NCBI GenBank assembly: GCA_013287015.1
Contig: JABDEO010000004.1
Location: forward strand, 1 to 40,148
Length of the DNA: 40,148 nt
Reading direction: 5' to 3'
Source: Chlamydiota bacterium
GTDB lineage: Bacteria; Chlamydiota; Chlamydiia; Chlamydiales; Parachlamydiaceae
Below the pieces are notes generated by a model. It was given only the letters and a program-made list of their open reading frames with translations. It made no database searches and was not told the origin of the DNA. Positions 24,255 to 33,214 of this stretch are shown piece after piece (positions within the stretch are counted from its first letter, which is position 1; each line of letters opens with the position of its first letter). The translations under genes were made by a program, and so were the position numbers.

Positions 24255-25592
24255 ATGAGAAGATTTTTATTTACGTTCTGTTTGTTCATCTCTATTCATG
24301 AATATGGATTTGGCAAAATTACAGTTCCTGAACGTCTTTTCCAAATGACCGATTCAGAAGTTAATGTATCGGAAGGAGATCTATTATACAAAAGCCAAGC
24401 TGCTGGATACTATACGGGCGGCGGCGGCATGGTTGTACGATCTCCGGTCAAGTCAACCCAGTTTATGAGCGCTCATATTCCACAAATTCAAGCTGGCTGC
24501 GGTGGAATAGATATTTACACTGGCGGCTTTTCCTTTATCACGGGAAAACAACTTGTTGAAACGCTGCAAACAATTTCATCCAACGCCGCTGGCTTTGCTT
24601 TTATGCTTGGCTTAGAATCTGTTTCGCCAACAATTAACAACACCATGCGCCAGATGCAAAGCTGGGCCAATACAATTAATGGCATCGGCATTAACAGTTG
24701 TGAGACTGCAGCCGAGCTAGTTGGATCTGTTTGGCCTGCCAATGACATGGCAAGCCAACATATTTGCCGAACAGCAAGCACTACTGGCCCATTATACAAA
24801 GATTATATTGAAGGGCGCCACAATTGCTCCAGCGAATCAGGCAAAAAAAAAGCAAGTAGTCTAGTGAAATCCTATCTTCCACTGGAAAGCGAATACAATA
24901 TTGCTTGGGAAGCTCTCATGATCCAGCCATTCTTTAAAAACCAGGCAAATAAAGAACTGGCGGAATTGTACATGACATTAGTTGGCACAGTCGTTGTCAA
25001 AGAAGAATACATAAAAGACTATTTTTCAAAAGCCGAAGATAACGAGTTTCTGACGCATTTACTCGAAGGAGGAAAAATTAAAAAATACACATGCCAAGAT
25101 GAAAAGTGTTTGGTTGTATCAGAAAGTGAACATGACATTGCCATTTCAGATTCATGGTTTGCAAAAATTCGCAGAACACTCTCAAATATGCAAGAAAAAA
25201 TTATCAATGATGAACCATTAGACAGCACAGAAAAAGGATTGCTTCAAACTAGCCGCCTCCCATTATTTAAAATTGTCAATGTTTTGTGCGCCTATCATCG
25301 AGGACCTTGTGCAATGGAATTAGATGGATTAGTGGATATCATCTCTTGGGATGTTTTAGCACAGGTCGTTAACGAGGCATTAGACACTGTACGGAGAGGA
25401 TGTATGCAGCTGCGTCATAAAAGCATGTATGCAATAACAATCGACGACTATTTAAACGACTTAGAACGCGTTCAAAAAGTTGTTCGGAGATATGAAGAGC
25501 ATGCCAAAAAGGGCATCGATTTAGAAATGCGATTAATTCAAAAGGTGCAACTTCTTGAAAAACAGATTAACTCACAAATTATGGTAAATTAA
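24255..25592 (+). CDS. traH: TraH, pilus assembly/retraction protein
   Basis: A 445-residue periplasmic protein with signal peptide 1-20. 'YTGGGGMVVRSPVKSTQFMSAHIPQIQAGCGGIDIYTGGFSFI', residues about 53-95, is the TraH hallmark, in separate conserved pieces. 'NGIGINSCETAAELVGSVWP' (139-158) is the second. Coiled-coil stretches lie near the C terminus. TraH works with TraF, TraU, TraW and TrbC in pilus dynamics. It begins two bases after traF and ends directly at the next start codon. Confidence 0.92.
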   Translation: MRRFLFTFCLFISIHEYGFGKITVPERLFQMTDSEVNVSEGDLLYKSQAAGYYTGGGGMVVRSPVKSTQFMSAHIPQIQAGCGGIDIYTGGFSFITGKQLVETLQTISSNAAGFAFMLGLESVSPTINNTMRQMQSWANTINGIGINSCETAAELVGSVWPANDMASQHICRTASTTGPLYKDYIEGRHNCSSESGKKKASSLVKSYLPLESEYNIAWEALMIQPFFKNQANKELAELYMTLVGTVVVKEEYIKDYFSKAEDNEFLTHLLEGGKIKKYTCQDEKCLVVSESEHDIAISDSWFAKIRRTLSNMQEKIINDEPLDSTEKGLLQTSRLPLFKIVNVLCAYHRGPCAMELDGLVDIISWDVLAQVVNEALDTVRRGCMQLRHKSMYAITIDDYLNDLERVQKVVRRYEEHAKKGIDLEMRLIQKVQLLEKQINSQIMVN

Positions 25593-26315
25593 ATGAAAAA
25601 AACTAAAATCTCATTTTTTTTAATTTTTGTATTTATTGTTTCCACTCAAAACATGGAAGCCTTTCTCGACATATTTACAACTCATGGAAAGCGCAACAAT
25701 CAGATTGATGCGATTATCCGTGAAGCGCTAGACACGGCAAACAACAAATGGAAGAGGAGTCTGGTACCCATTCCAGAAGAATTTGAAAGCACATGCGCCT
25801 ATATACCAGAGCATGAAGAGCGTAAAACATCTAAAGTCGTCTTCAATTTTAGTGAATTGCATCATGCAAAACATCCAAAAATTCAAACGTTGAATGATTT
25901 TTTATTAGATGATCAGAAAACGGCAGAAAAAATCGGTTCAATAATAATGAAGAACCACAATCGCGACAGAACGGTCACAAAAGAAAGATCCTCTTGCACT
26001 ACTAAGCTTATCTCTCATACAGAAAAGGCAATTCTATTTGAGTTCCTTAAATTCAATGCTAAACAGAACTGTAAATCCATTTCTAAGCAAAATCTCTTTG
26101 GTGAAAGAGAAGAAGAAATTGTTTGCATTGGACCAGAAATTATCAGTGAGATTCCTTCTGAGTATTACATAACGTGGATTGTAGATCTGGGAGAACATGA
26201 ATTTCGACAATATCTATTTTGGACAAAGGATCGACAACCTACAGAGGCAGAGAGAACTTATCTTTTAGAATTATTTCAATATATGGAGGCGCAGATAAAA
26301 AATGTCAATGACTGA
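25593..26315 (+). CDS. Unknown exported protein between traH and traG
   Basis: A 240-residue protein with a signal peptide (MKKTKISFFLIFVFIVSTQN), a basic, mostly helical mature part and four cysteines (in ESTCAY, RSSCTT, KQNCKS and EIVCIG). No family is recognised. It starts on the base after the traH stop and overlaps traG by 14 bases, so it is fully built into the operon. F and SXT have no obvious counterpart here. A periplasmic pilus accessory or an entry-exclusion-like function are possible guesses from position only. Confidence 0.6.
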   Translation: MKKTKISFFLIFVFIVSTQNMEAFLDIFTTHGKRNNQIDAIIREALDTANNKWKRSLVPIPEEFESTCAYIPEHEERKTSKVVFNFSELHHAKHPKIQTLNDFLLDDQKTAEKIGSIIMKNHNRDRTVTKERSSCTTKLISHTEKAILFEFLKFNAKQNCKSISKQNLFGEREEEIVCIGPEIISEIPSEYYITWIVDLGEHEFRQYLFWTKDRQPTEAERTYLLELFQYMEAQIKNVND

Positions 26316-28992
26316 CGTGGAGGTGATTACCTATGGGGGTGGAGATCTTCTGAGAATGGTTTTCAATGCAGTTGCGATGCTTTTTTACGGCAGTAAAAAT
26401 AACAGCAGTTTTGTACAACCTCTTTGCATAATATCAGCCATGATTGGCGGAGCTTGGGGTGTTTCGCGCTGTTTTTTTCAGTCATATACAGAAGCTTTTC
26501 TTACAAAGTATATGCTGCCGTTATTGGCAATTCCCGCCCTCTTAATTGTTCCACAAGCTAGAGTGCATGTCATTGACAAGCTCAATGACAAACCTCTTGT
26601 GGTCGACCACGTTCCCTTGTTATTCGCAAAAATCGCCGGTATGACCAGCTATTGGGGTTTTAGAATGACTCAAGCAATTGAAAATGTCATGCATACGCCA
26701 AACGATGTCAAATATTGCAAAACAGGAATGATTTTTGGCTCTGATGCAGCATTGGATTTTTCTCGTCTAAAACTTAATAATGGAACTCTTGCTCAAAATC
26801 TTCATCATTTCACACAGCAATGCATCATCTATGACATCGCTTTGGGTCGTTATACAATTGATCAGCTGCGCAGATCGTCACAGCTTTTGACATTTTTAAA
26901 AAATAATACAAGTAAAGTAAGAATGATACCCTACGTTGATCCGGACAGTAAAAAAATGGAGTATCTCACATGCATAGAGTCCGTCGATAAAATGGGGCCT
27001 TTGTTCAATAAAGAAGTGGAATATTATACAAAACATGAAGTTTTAAAGAAAATCCCTATCACATATCAAACACTGCTCAATTTTAAACAACAAACAGAGG
27101 ATAAAATATCGAACCAAATCGCAAATGCAACGAGTGGGGATGTGAATGGCCTCTGTAAAGACATCATTGTGGTAAATGCCTTTAATGACGCCACAACTCG
27201 CTTTGCAACAGAGCGAGCAAAGGATAACCAGCGCAACATCTATCAGACAGCAGGGTCATTAGCTGGCAACAGTCTAGTGACGATGCGTATCGTATTTGAA
27301 GCGTTAATTTATGCCTCTTTTGCACTCATTCTTCCTCTTTCATTATTGCCTGGAGGAATTAAATTTATTGGCAGCTGGGTGTTTCTTAATATCTGGATCC
27401 AATTATGGCCGCCCCTTTATGGAATTTTAAATTACATTACTGTTTTATGCGCCCAAAAGTATGCCAGCAGCGTGATGGGTGGTCTTTCGGAAGGATTTAG
27501 CCTTTTTACAAGCGTTGGTTTTCAAGATATTGCGTTTGACACAGCTGCGCTTAGTGGATTTCTTTCTCTCTCTGTACCTGTCATTTCTTTTTACATTCTC
27601 CAAAATGTACAATCGCTTGTTCATCTTACTGGGTCTTTGATGACGCCAGCGCATTCTTCAGCCATTGCCGCTTCCTCTGAATTAAGCACAGGCAACTATT
27701 CATTTGCAAATACAAGCATGGGACAAGTTTCTTACGAAAATCAAACAGCGTTTCAACAGAATACCGCTCCTACTCTTTCATCTGGATTTTTTACAGACAA
27801 CCATGGCACGCACCAAATCAAGTATGGTGAGAACCATCTAACGGTTAATCAGGATCCGTCAAATCTAAATACGAGCATCTCCACAGCTGAGGCCTATACC
27901 AACAGCTTACAAAACGCTCAACAAAATGCAGAGACGCAAGTTAACTCGAAACAAGGAATGTATACAGAAACGAGAGGAATTGCCGAACGCAACGTCGCGG
28001 ACATCGTCCAACATGTAGCCAGCTCTGATATGTACTCCAATGGTTATAGTACAAGTCAAACTCAAGCGGCGCAAGAGAGCGCCAATTGGATCACCAATGC
28101 TGCGGAAAGTTGGGGGCATCAACATGGGGTTAGCGGCAGGGAAAGCCTTGAATATTTTTCTAGTCTGGGAATGGATTGGCCTATAGGTATCGTTGCAAGA
28201 GGCGGACACAGCGCCAATTGCAGCACGTTAAGCGATGAAGCTAGGCAATCTGCAGAAAATATTTTCATTTCAAAGGATTTTCAAGAGCATTACCAGCGAG
28301 CCTTAAATTGCACCAATAGCGAATCGACAAATTTTATGACAGATGAGGGTAAACGATTAGTCGAAAACTATGCGACCTCAATGGAAAAACTCAAATCAAG
28401 TCAGGAACAATTTAGCACGGCGCACAGCGAACTTAACCAAATTTCAGAAAATCTCAGCTATGTTCAAAGCAATACTAATACCGTGAATACCAATTTGAAT
28501 ACAGAATTTGGCAACTGGTTGAATGAGCGAGGCGCGCTTGGAACCCTTTTTGATAAAAAACGTACACAAGAGTTGAATACACTTAGAGATGCATTTATTG
28601 AAGAAAAATGCCAGTCAGAAATAGGGAATTTAAAGCATTTTAATGATCCAAGCGTTTCGTCCAGTCCACTCCCAAATATTAATAATGGAGACTGGGAAGG
28701 CTTAAAAGACAACTTACAGAACAAGGCCTCAGAAATTGGTCTTTCCCACAGTCAGCATGGCCAACAGGTCATTCGTCAATATGAAGATCAGGCATCGATT
28801 GTTTCACATAAGCTATCTTCACGTGATCAAGAACTCAATGACTCCCATAAACAACATAAAGAAGGCTTTGATGCAGAGCACAAGCGATTACTCTTGTCTC
28901 GATTGAACGAAAGAACGGGAGAAAATATACAAAGCGTCTTTAACGATCCAGGAATCAATTGGTCCTGGTTTGATGATTACGCAAATCCTTAA
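26302..28992 (+). CDS. traG: TraG, mating-pair formation and stabilisation protein
   Basis: An 896-residue inner-membrane protein. The TraG N-terminal domain begins 'VEVITYGGGDLLRMVFNAVAML' and has membrane spans at about 20-30, 35-55, 72-92, 330-350 (FALILPLSLLPGGIKFIG), 355-385 and 405-440. A long hydrophilic, Gln/Asn/Ser-rich, helical C-terminal half (about 470-896) would reach into the periplasm, as in F TraG, where it takes part in pairing with TraN and in entry exclusion. Length is close to F TraG (938). No frameshift was seen. Confidence 0.88.
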   Translation: MSMTDVEVITYGGGDLLRMVFNAVAMLFYGSKNNSSFVQPLCIISAMIGGAWGVSRCFFQSYTEAFLTKYMLPLLAIPALLIVPQARVHVIDKLNDKPLVVDHVPLLFAKIAGMTSYWGFRMTQAIENVMHTPNDVKYCKTGMIFGSDAALDFSRLKLNNGTLAQNLHHFTQQCIIYDIALGRYTIDQLRRSSQLLTFLKNNTSKVRMIPYVDPDSKKMEYLTCIESVDKMGPLFNKEVEYYTKHEVLKKIPITYQTLLNFKQQTEDKISNQIANATSGDVNGLCKDIIVVNAFNDATTRFATERAKDNQRNIYQTAGSLAGNSLVTMRIVFEALIYASFALILPLSLLPGGIKFIGSWVFLNIWIQLWPPLYGILNYITVLCAQKYASSVMGGLSEGFSLFTSVGFQDIAFDTAALSGFLSLSVPVISFYILQNVQSLVHLTGSLMTPAHSSAIAASSELSTGNYSFANTSMGQVSYENQTAFQQNTAPTLSSGFFTDNHGTHQIKYGENHLTVNQDPSNLNTSISTAEAYTNSLQNAQQNAETQVNSKQGMYTETRGIAERNVADIVQHVASSDMYSNGYSTSQTQAAQESANWITNAAESWGHQHGVSGRESLEYFSSLGMDWPIGIVARGGHSANCSTLSDEARQSAENIFISKDFQEHYQRALNCTNSESTNFMTDEGKRLVENYATSMEKLKSSQEQFSTAHSELNQISENLSYVQSNTNTVNTNLNTEFGNWLNERGALGTLFDKKRTQELNTLRDAFIEEKCQSEIGNLKHFNDPSVSSSPLPNINNGDWEGLKDNLQNKASEIGLSHSQHGQQVIRQYEDQASIVSHKLSSRDQELNDSHKQHKEGFDAEHKRLLLSRLNERTGENIQSVFNDPGINWSWFDDYANP

Positions 28993-29002
28993 TGGAAAAA
29001 TC

Positions 29003-30670
29003 ATGTCGCACACGTTAACTGAAGGCGGACAAATTACATCGCACCGCTTGCGGATGCTACGACAAGTCATTAAAGTCGCCTTCTGCCTATCATTCCTTGT
29101 TGGCTTATGCGTGTTTGTTTTTTTAATGTTTCATGTTCCTAAAATAGCTTATGAAGCCACCTGGTATTATTTCAAAGCGCTATTGTTTGAAGGACTTTTT
29201 TCCAACATTGAAGTCAGTCGTGAATTTCTAGCTCAAGCGGCGCATGTACGCTACCGGGAAAATCCTAATCTACCGATAGAATATGTGATTAAGCTAACAA
29301 CTCCTATTGCCACACAACTGCTGCATGAAGCTTATTTTCACTTGAAACAGGCTGTAACGGCTTCAGGCATTTGCATCGTTTCAGTTTTTGCTTTTTTCTT
29401 CTATAGAGGACGTCTTTCAAAGTCTAAAAAACACCTTTCTGGCGCAAAAATAATTTCAGCGCATTGGCTGAGCTGGCGCTTAAGGTTAAAAAGAAAAGCG
29501 TCGCCTATTAAAATTGGACAAGTCCCTTTAGTGAAAGGAACAGAAACACAGCATCTATTGATTACTGGTGGAACGGGCAGCGGCAAGACGAATTGCTTAC
29601 ACCATATTCTGCATCAAATTCGTAAAAATAAACAAAAAGCGATCATTGTCGACACAACAGGCGTTTTTTTAGATCGTTATTTTTTAGAAGAGAAAGATAT
29701 TCTTTTGAATCCATTTGATCAGCGAGGAAAGACATGGAGTCCGTGGGCGGAAGGTTGTACAAATTCTGATTATGCAAGTCTTGCAGAAGCATTCATCCCA
29801 ACAAGTCAATCCGACAATGAAAACTACTGGAGAATCGCCTCTAGAACAGTCTTTGTTAGTTTATTGGAAATTTTTTCAAATACAAAAAAAACGTCTGAAA
29901 TCATCCGTTGGTTACAATATGAAAAACTGGCAAGCCTTTGCAAATTAGTGGAAGGGACAAAGGCGGCTGCGCACATGGACTTCTCTTCAGAAAAAACAGC
30001 CAGTTCGATCCGTTCCGTCGCCAGTACATTTTTAGAGAGCATGTCAAGCTTGCAAGATACTGAAATGCCCTTTTCAATAAGCAAGTGGCTCGCCATAAAA
30101 GATGACTCATGGTTATTTTTACAATGCTCGCCTACACAAAGATCTCTAATGCGACCTTTGATAAGCGCATGGATCTCTTCAGCCGTTCGTGGGCTTTTGG
30201 CTTTGCCTGTGGATCTAAATCGACGAATTTGGTTTGTCATCGATGAAATGCCAACACTGCAACGCGTCAAGGATATTGAAACTCTATTGACAGAAGGACG
30301 CAAGTATGGGGGATGCGGACTCATTAGTTTACAAAGTCCAGCTCAACTTGAAAACATCTATGGACGGGATATTGCAAAAATCATCATTGGAAATACAGCT
30401 ACAAAGATCATTTTTAGAGAGCGTGATCCGGAAATCGCAGAACGCATCTCCAAAGCCTTTGGAGAGCGTGAAGTGATAGAAATCCAAGAAGGGATTTCCT
30501 ATGGAGCGCATGAAGCTCGCGATGGCGTTAGTCTTTCCATGCAAAACAGGACACGTCCAGTTATCTCCACATCCCAAATTCTAGAGCTGCCGATAAACAG
30601 CGCTTACATCAAACTAGCCGAAGAAACAGCGGTGGCTCTAGTTAAACTGCAAATCGCTCGTAAACTTTGA
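29003..30670 (+). CDS. traD: TraD, type IV coupling protein ATPase
   Basis: A 555-residue coupling protein. Two N-terminal membrane helices (about 20-42 and 108-128) flank a periplasmic loop. The ATPase domain has Walker A 'GGTGSGKT' (189-196), Walker B 'IWFVIDEMPTLQ' (about 407-418) and 'GGCGLISLQSPAQL'. It recruits the relaxosome to the channel. F TraD is about 717 residues; the extra C-terminal tail that binds TraM is missing here, and no TraM gene was seen. The ATG at 29003 lies 10 bases after traG with GGAAA upstream; ATG at 28973 is an alternative. Confidence 0.9.
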   Translation: MSHTLTEGGQITSHRLRMLRQVIKVAFCLSFLVGLCVFVFLMFHVPKIAYEATWYYFKALLFEGLFSNIEVSREFLAQAAHVRYRENPNLPIEYVIKLTTPIATQLLHEAYFHLKQAVTASGICIVSVFAFFFYRGRLSKSKKHLSGAKIISAHWLSWRLRLKRKASPIKIGQVPLVKGTETQHLLITGGTGSGKTNCLHHILHQIRKNKQKAIIVDTTGVFLDRYFLEEKDILLNPFDQRGKTWSPWAEGCTNSDYASLAEAFIPTSQSDNENYWRIASRTVFVSLLEIFSNTKKTSEIIRWLQYEKLASLCKLVEGTKAAAHMDFSSEKTASSIRSVASTFLESMSSLQDTEMPFSISKWLAIKDDSWLFLQCSPTQRSLMRPLISAWISSAVRGLLALPVDLNRRIWFVIDEMPTLQRVKDIETLLTEGRKYGGCGLISLQSPAQLENIYGRDIAKIIIGNTATKIIFRERDPEIAERISKAFGEREVIEIQEGISYGAHEARDGVSLSMQNRTRPVISTSQILELPINSAYIKLAEETAVALVKLQIARKL

Positions 30671-30837
30671 GTAAAAATCACAAAGAAGCAGCCAAGCAGA
30701 ATCAGGAAATCGTCTAAATATTAAAAAAATATTAAAAAAATACTATTAATTTATTTACTATTATGCTAGAATCATGAATTTTTATTATACTTTATTTAAT
30801 AATATTAAACTATACTAAATAAAAGCGGAGAGAATTT
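30671..30837. promoter_or_regulatory. AT-rich leader after traD with a possible promoter
   Basis: Very AT-rich, with repeated TATTAAAAAAA units at the start, a TATGCTAGAAT extended -10-like box near 30761, and TATACT (30811-30816) 21 bases before the next ATG. No terminator hairpin with a T-run was seen after traD. Confidence 0.35.
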
Positions 30838-30890
30838 ATGATAAATGCTGATGTACACACCCGGATTTTACAAGCTCAGTATGACCCTGA
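30838..30890 (+). pseudogene. 5' end of an unrecognised gene cut by the IS
   Basis: An ATG opens MINADVHTRILQAQYDPDFP (the last codon runs into the IS end). The frame then continues only through IS DNA. A purine-rich GGAGAG lies just upstream, so this was a real gene start. The family is not recognised. It is in the place directly after traD. Confidence 0.5.
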
Positions 30891-30908
30891 TTTCCCGAAA
30901 AATTATAC

Positions 30909-32471
30909 CTACACCTTGTACGGTAGTTCAATGTTGAGGCTCTTTAAAATTTCTCGCTGCTGTTTCGTTACTTCGGTAAGAATATCACCGTATTTGCCGG
31001 AATACTTTATTTTTGTCAGTGTTTCCATTTCTTGAAGGAGCTCGCGAACCGTATATCGCTCAAGGAGACCCGTCTTCCTCATCTCCTTGCGCAAAGCACT
31101 CATATATATAAGTGCAATAAATTGAACAAAGAGTCTCCCATCAACGGTTGATGAACTATGCATTCGCAAGCGTTTCATATCTAGTTGATTTTTTAGATCG
31201 TCAAAACTTTTTTCTACAACATCCTTATCTCTATATATCTGTAAAGCTTCAATTGGATCCTTTATACTATTTGTCAGCAACGCTTGGAATCCTGAGTAAC
31301 GATTAATATACTGGCTTACAGCCTGGTTATTATAGGAGATCTTAAGACCACGCTTTGGAGTTTTTTTTATTACAAAAAACGTATCATAAGCTTCTTGATG
31401 GTCATTATCTGGTTGTCCGGACTCCAATTCTTTCTTGTAGGCTACAAGTTCTTCATTAAATTGATCGACGGCTTTTGCTCGAGCAGAAGCATTATAGTAA
31501 AGATGCAGGTAACAACGACGATTTTCTTGCCCCCATGGATATGGGCGAGAGTGAACATAAAGAGTTTCATCGTCAATTTTTTGATATCCTTCTGGGCCAT
31601 GTATGACGGTGTAGATATCATCAATAGAGTGTTGTAGCCACTTGTTACCCAAAGGTACCGATAGGAGAAATTTATCTCTGGAAACAAACAGTTCATCAAC
31701 GTTTTTCTTGCTATAGAATCCTTTGTCCATCACATAATGGATGGTTTTCTTCTCCATAGCCTTGAATGTTTTCAGTAGGTTATGCAATGTGGTGACGTCG
31801 GTAATATTGCCGGGAGTCCGCTGAAAATACACCGGTAATCGCCCTTTCTGGCCAAAGAGTATGGCAAGATTCATCTGTGGCAATTTTTCCTTATCGCGAT
31901 TATGCCCATATTTGATGTATTCATTGAGTTCGGAGTAGGAAGAAATTGAAGTGATATCGTAACAGAGGTAATCTTCCTCAAGTACTTTATCCATCCATCT
32001 ACCAAGAAAAGTCTGTTTGCCGTCAATATCAATGGCATTTAAGATCTCACTGATGCGCTGGCTATTAAGGGAGTCTCCAATAAAATGCACATGGCTCTTG
32101 CACCATGTTCCACAATGGCTGAGAGGACCACCATGAGAAGATAGATAATATGCCATTGCCTGAATCTGCCTATAATCATTAGGAAAACAGGATTTGAGTA
32201 ATTTTCCAAGACCTAGTGTTTCAGTGATAGCATCAAGGATAATTGATGGGCCTACGACCTCAGCAGAGGCGGTGACCGCTGGATCTCTAATAGCTGCTTG
32301 CTCTGGTGTAAGGCGTTTAGATGCAATAAATTCGCCACTTACTGGATCGAGCTTACCTATGCAGACTCTTTTATTTCGAGGTTGCTTCGTTTCTTTATCC
32401 CTAAATGAAGTTGATTCGTATACGTAGGTAACCCCAGTTTTTTTATTCATAACGTTGATGTGACATGGCAT
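30909..32471 (-). CDS. IS1634 family DDE transposase
   Basis: A 520-residue transposase of the IS4 superfamily, IS1634 group. The catalytic triad reads Asp172 in 'CYDITSISSYS', Asp249 in 'HYVMDKGFYSKKN' and Glu420 in 'IYRDKDVVEKSFDDLKN', which fits the Y-R-E-K signature around the last acid. The N-terminal part 'YVYESTSFRDKETKQPRNKRVCIG' is typical of the group. AGGAG lies 7 bases before the ATG. No frameshift or stop was seen, so the enzyme may be active. Confidence 0.88.
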   Translation of the reverse strand: MPCHINVMNKKTGVTYVYESTSFRDKETKQPRNKRVCIGKLDPVSGEFIASKRLTPEQAAIRDPAVTASAEVVGPSIILDAITETLGLGKLLKSCFPNDYRQIQAMAYYLSSHGGPLSHCGTWCKSHVHFIGDSLNSQRISEILNAIDIDGKQTFLGRWMDKVLEEDYLCYDITSISSYSELNEYIKYGHNRDKEKLPQMNLAILFGQKGRLPVYFQRTPGNITDVTTLHNLLKTFKAMEKKTIHYVMDKGFYSKKNVDELFVSRDKFLLSVPLGNKWLQHSIDDIYTVIHGPEGYQKIDDETLYVHSRPYPWGQENRRCYLHLYYNASARAKAVDQFNEELVAYKKELESGQPDNDHQEAYDTFFVIKKTPKRGLKISYNNQAVSQYINRYSGFQALLTNSIKDPIEALQIYRDKDVVEKSFDDLKNQLDMKRLRMHSSSTVDGRLFVQFIALIYMSALRKEMRKTGLLERYTVRELLQEMETLTKIKYSGKYGDILTEVTKQQREILKSLNIELPYKV

Positions 32472-32483
32472 GGCTTGCTCCTG

Positions 32484-32517
32484 TTAATTTGTAGGTATAA
32501 TTCAACCTACAAATTAA
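32484..32517. repeat. Inverted repeat upstream of the transposase gene
   Basis: TTAATTTGTAGGT (32484-32496) and ACCTACAAATTAA (32505-32517) form perfect 13-base arms with an 8-base loop. The left arm and loop repeat part of the IS end (TGTAGGTATAATT). It could bind transposase and repress its own promoter, or form a hairpin that blocks outside transcripts from being translated. Confidence 0.6.
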
Positions 32518-32588
32518 AGCAAGTTTTTCGCGAAAATCACTTCTAGTTATCATTTAAGGGCGTTTGTAGGTATAATTTCACGGGAAAT

Positions 32589-32674
32589 GAGGATCCTCCA
32601 TTTACAGCGTGCAAATTTGACATTGCCAGAAAGACAAACATACCTATAAACAGAAGATTTTTTTTTGATTTCAT
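32589..32674 (-). pseudogene. 5' end of an exported-protein gene cut by the IS
   Basis: A strong AAGGAGG six bases before an ATG starts a clear signal peptide, MKSKKNLLFIGMFVFLAMSN followed by LHA, with a few further residues (VNGGS). The frame then enters the right end of the IS and stops inside it (32543). The rest of the gene is missing. Confidence 0.6.
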
Positions 32675-33214
32675 ACATTACCTCCTTTTTTTGAAAAACT
32701 CACAAATAAATATCATAAACGACAAATATTTTCATATGTTTTTCGGAAAAAAAAATCATTTTTGCTTTTCAAGTATACGTGACGACATTGTTTTGTCAGA
32801 TCACGCACGTTATGCTTCGCCGTAATGCGGGACGATTGATCTTTTTTGGTGATAGCGACAGGATAACGAAAAAATCTTTGACGTTATAATTGGGGTCAAA
32901 ATTGGGGTCATGCCTAGGGGCATGATCTACGGCGATTTTAGCCTTATAAAACATGAAAAATTTAGGGTGTTTTTTGTCCTCTAAAATCGACATATCAATT
33001 TAATATTAAGCTTGTTATGCTCTTTTTAGCAGACAGAATCTACCTTGAGATTTTTTTGGCCATTTCAGCATAGATCATACCCCTAGGAAAAGGCCCATAA
33101 AAATTGGCTAAAAAGCGACAATTTTGGAACTAAATAAGTTAAATTCATCAAAACTTACACATCAATCTTGATTGGAGTTGAAATCCTTAGAATACATTTT
33201 CATGCCATTAGTCT
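32675..33214. other. Repeat-bearing stretch without an intact gene
   Basis: No convincing gene was found. It contains a doubled TTGGGGTCA unit (about 32889-32910). An inverted pair, CCTAGGGGCATGATCTAC (32913-32930) and its near complement (33070-33087, two mismatches), lies about 140 bases apart. Both copies, read outward-in, could code for 'PRGMIY', so they may be two ends of a decayed gene or element. Confidence 0.4.
32913..33087. repeat. Inverted 18-bp repeats around a 139-bp core
   Basis: The arms match at 16 of 18 positions. Together with the nearby GGGGTCA units this may be a small palindromic element or the trace of an inversion. No target duplication was found. Confidence 0.4.

Larger units (their letters stand above)
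30890..32588. mobile_element. IS1634-like insertion sequence, apparently complete
   Basis: The ends are imperfect inverted repeats of about 24 bases: ATTTCCCGAAAAATTATACC... at the left (30890-30913) and ...GGTATAATTTCACGGGAAAT at the right (32565-32588), with two mismatches. One full-length transposase gene runs leftward inside. No clear target-site duplication is visible at the ends given here, which suggests a deletion or recombination after insertion. Confidence 0.75.

Noticed and set aside
29824-30324. Leftward 166-codon frame within traD
   Set aside because: It lies fully antisense to the conserved ATPase domain of TraD, whose motifs explain the open frame.
32796-32993. Leftward 65-codon frame in the repeat-bearing stretch
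   Set aside because: It runs antisense through the GGGGTCA and CCTAGGGG repeats, with no ribosome site and no recognisable domain.
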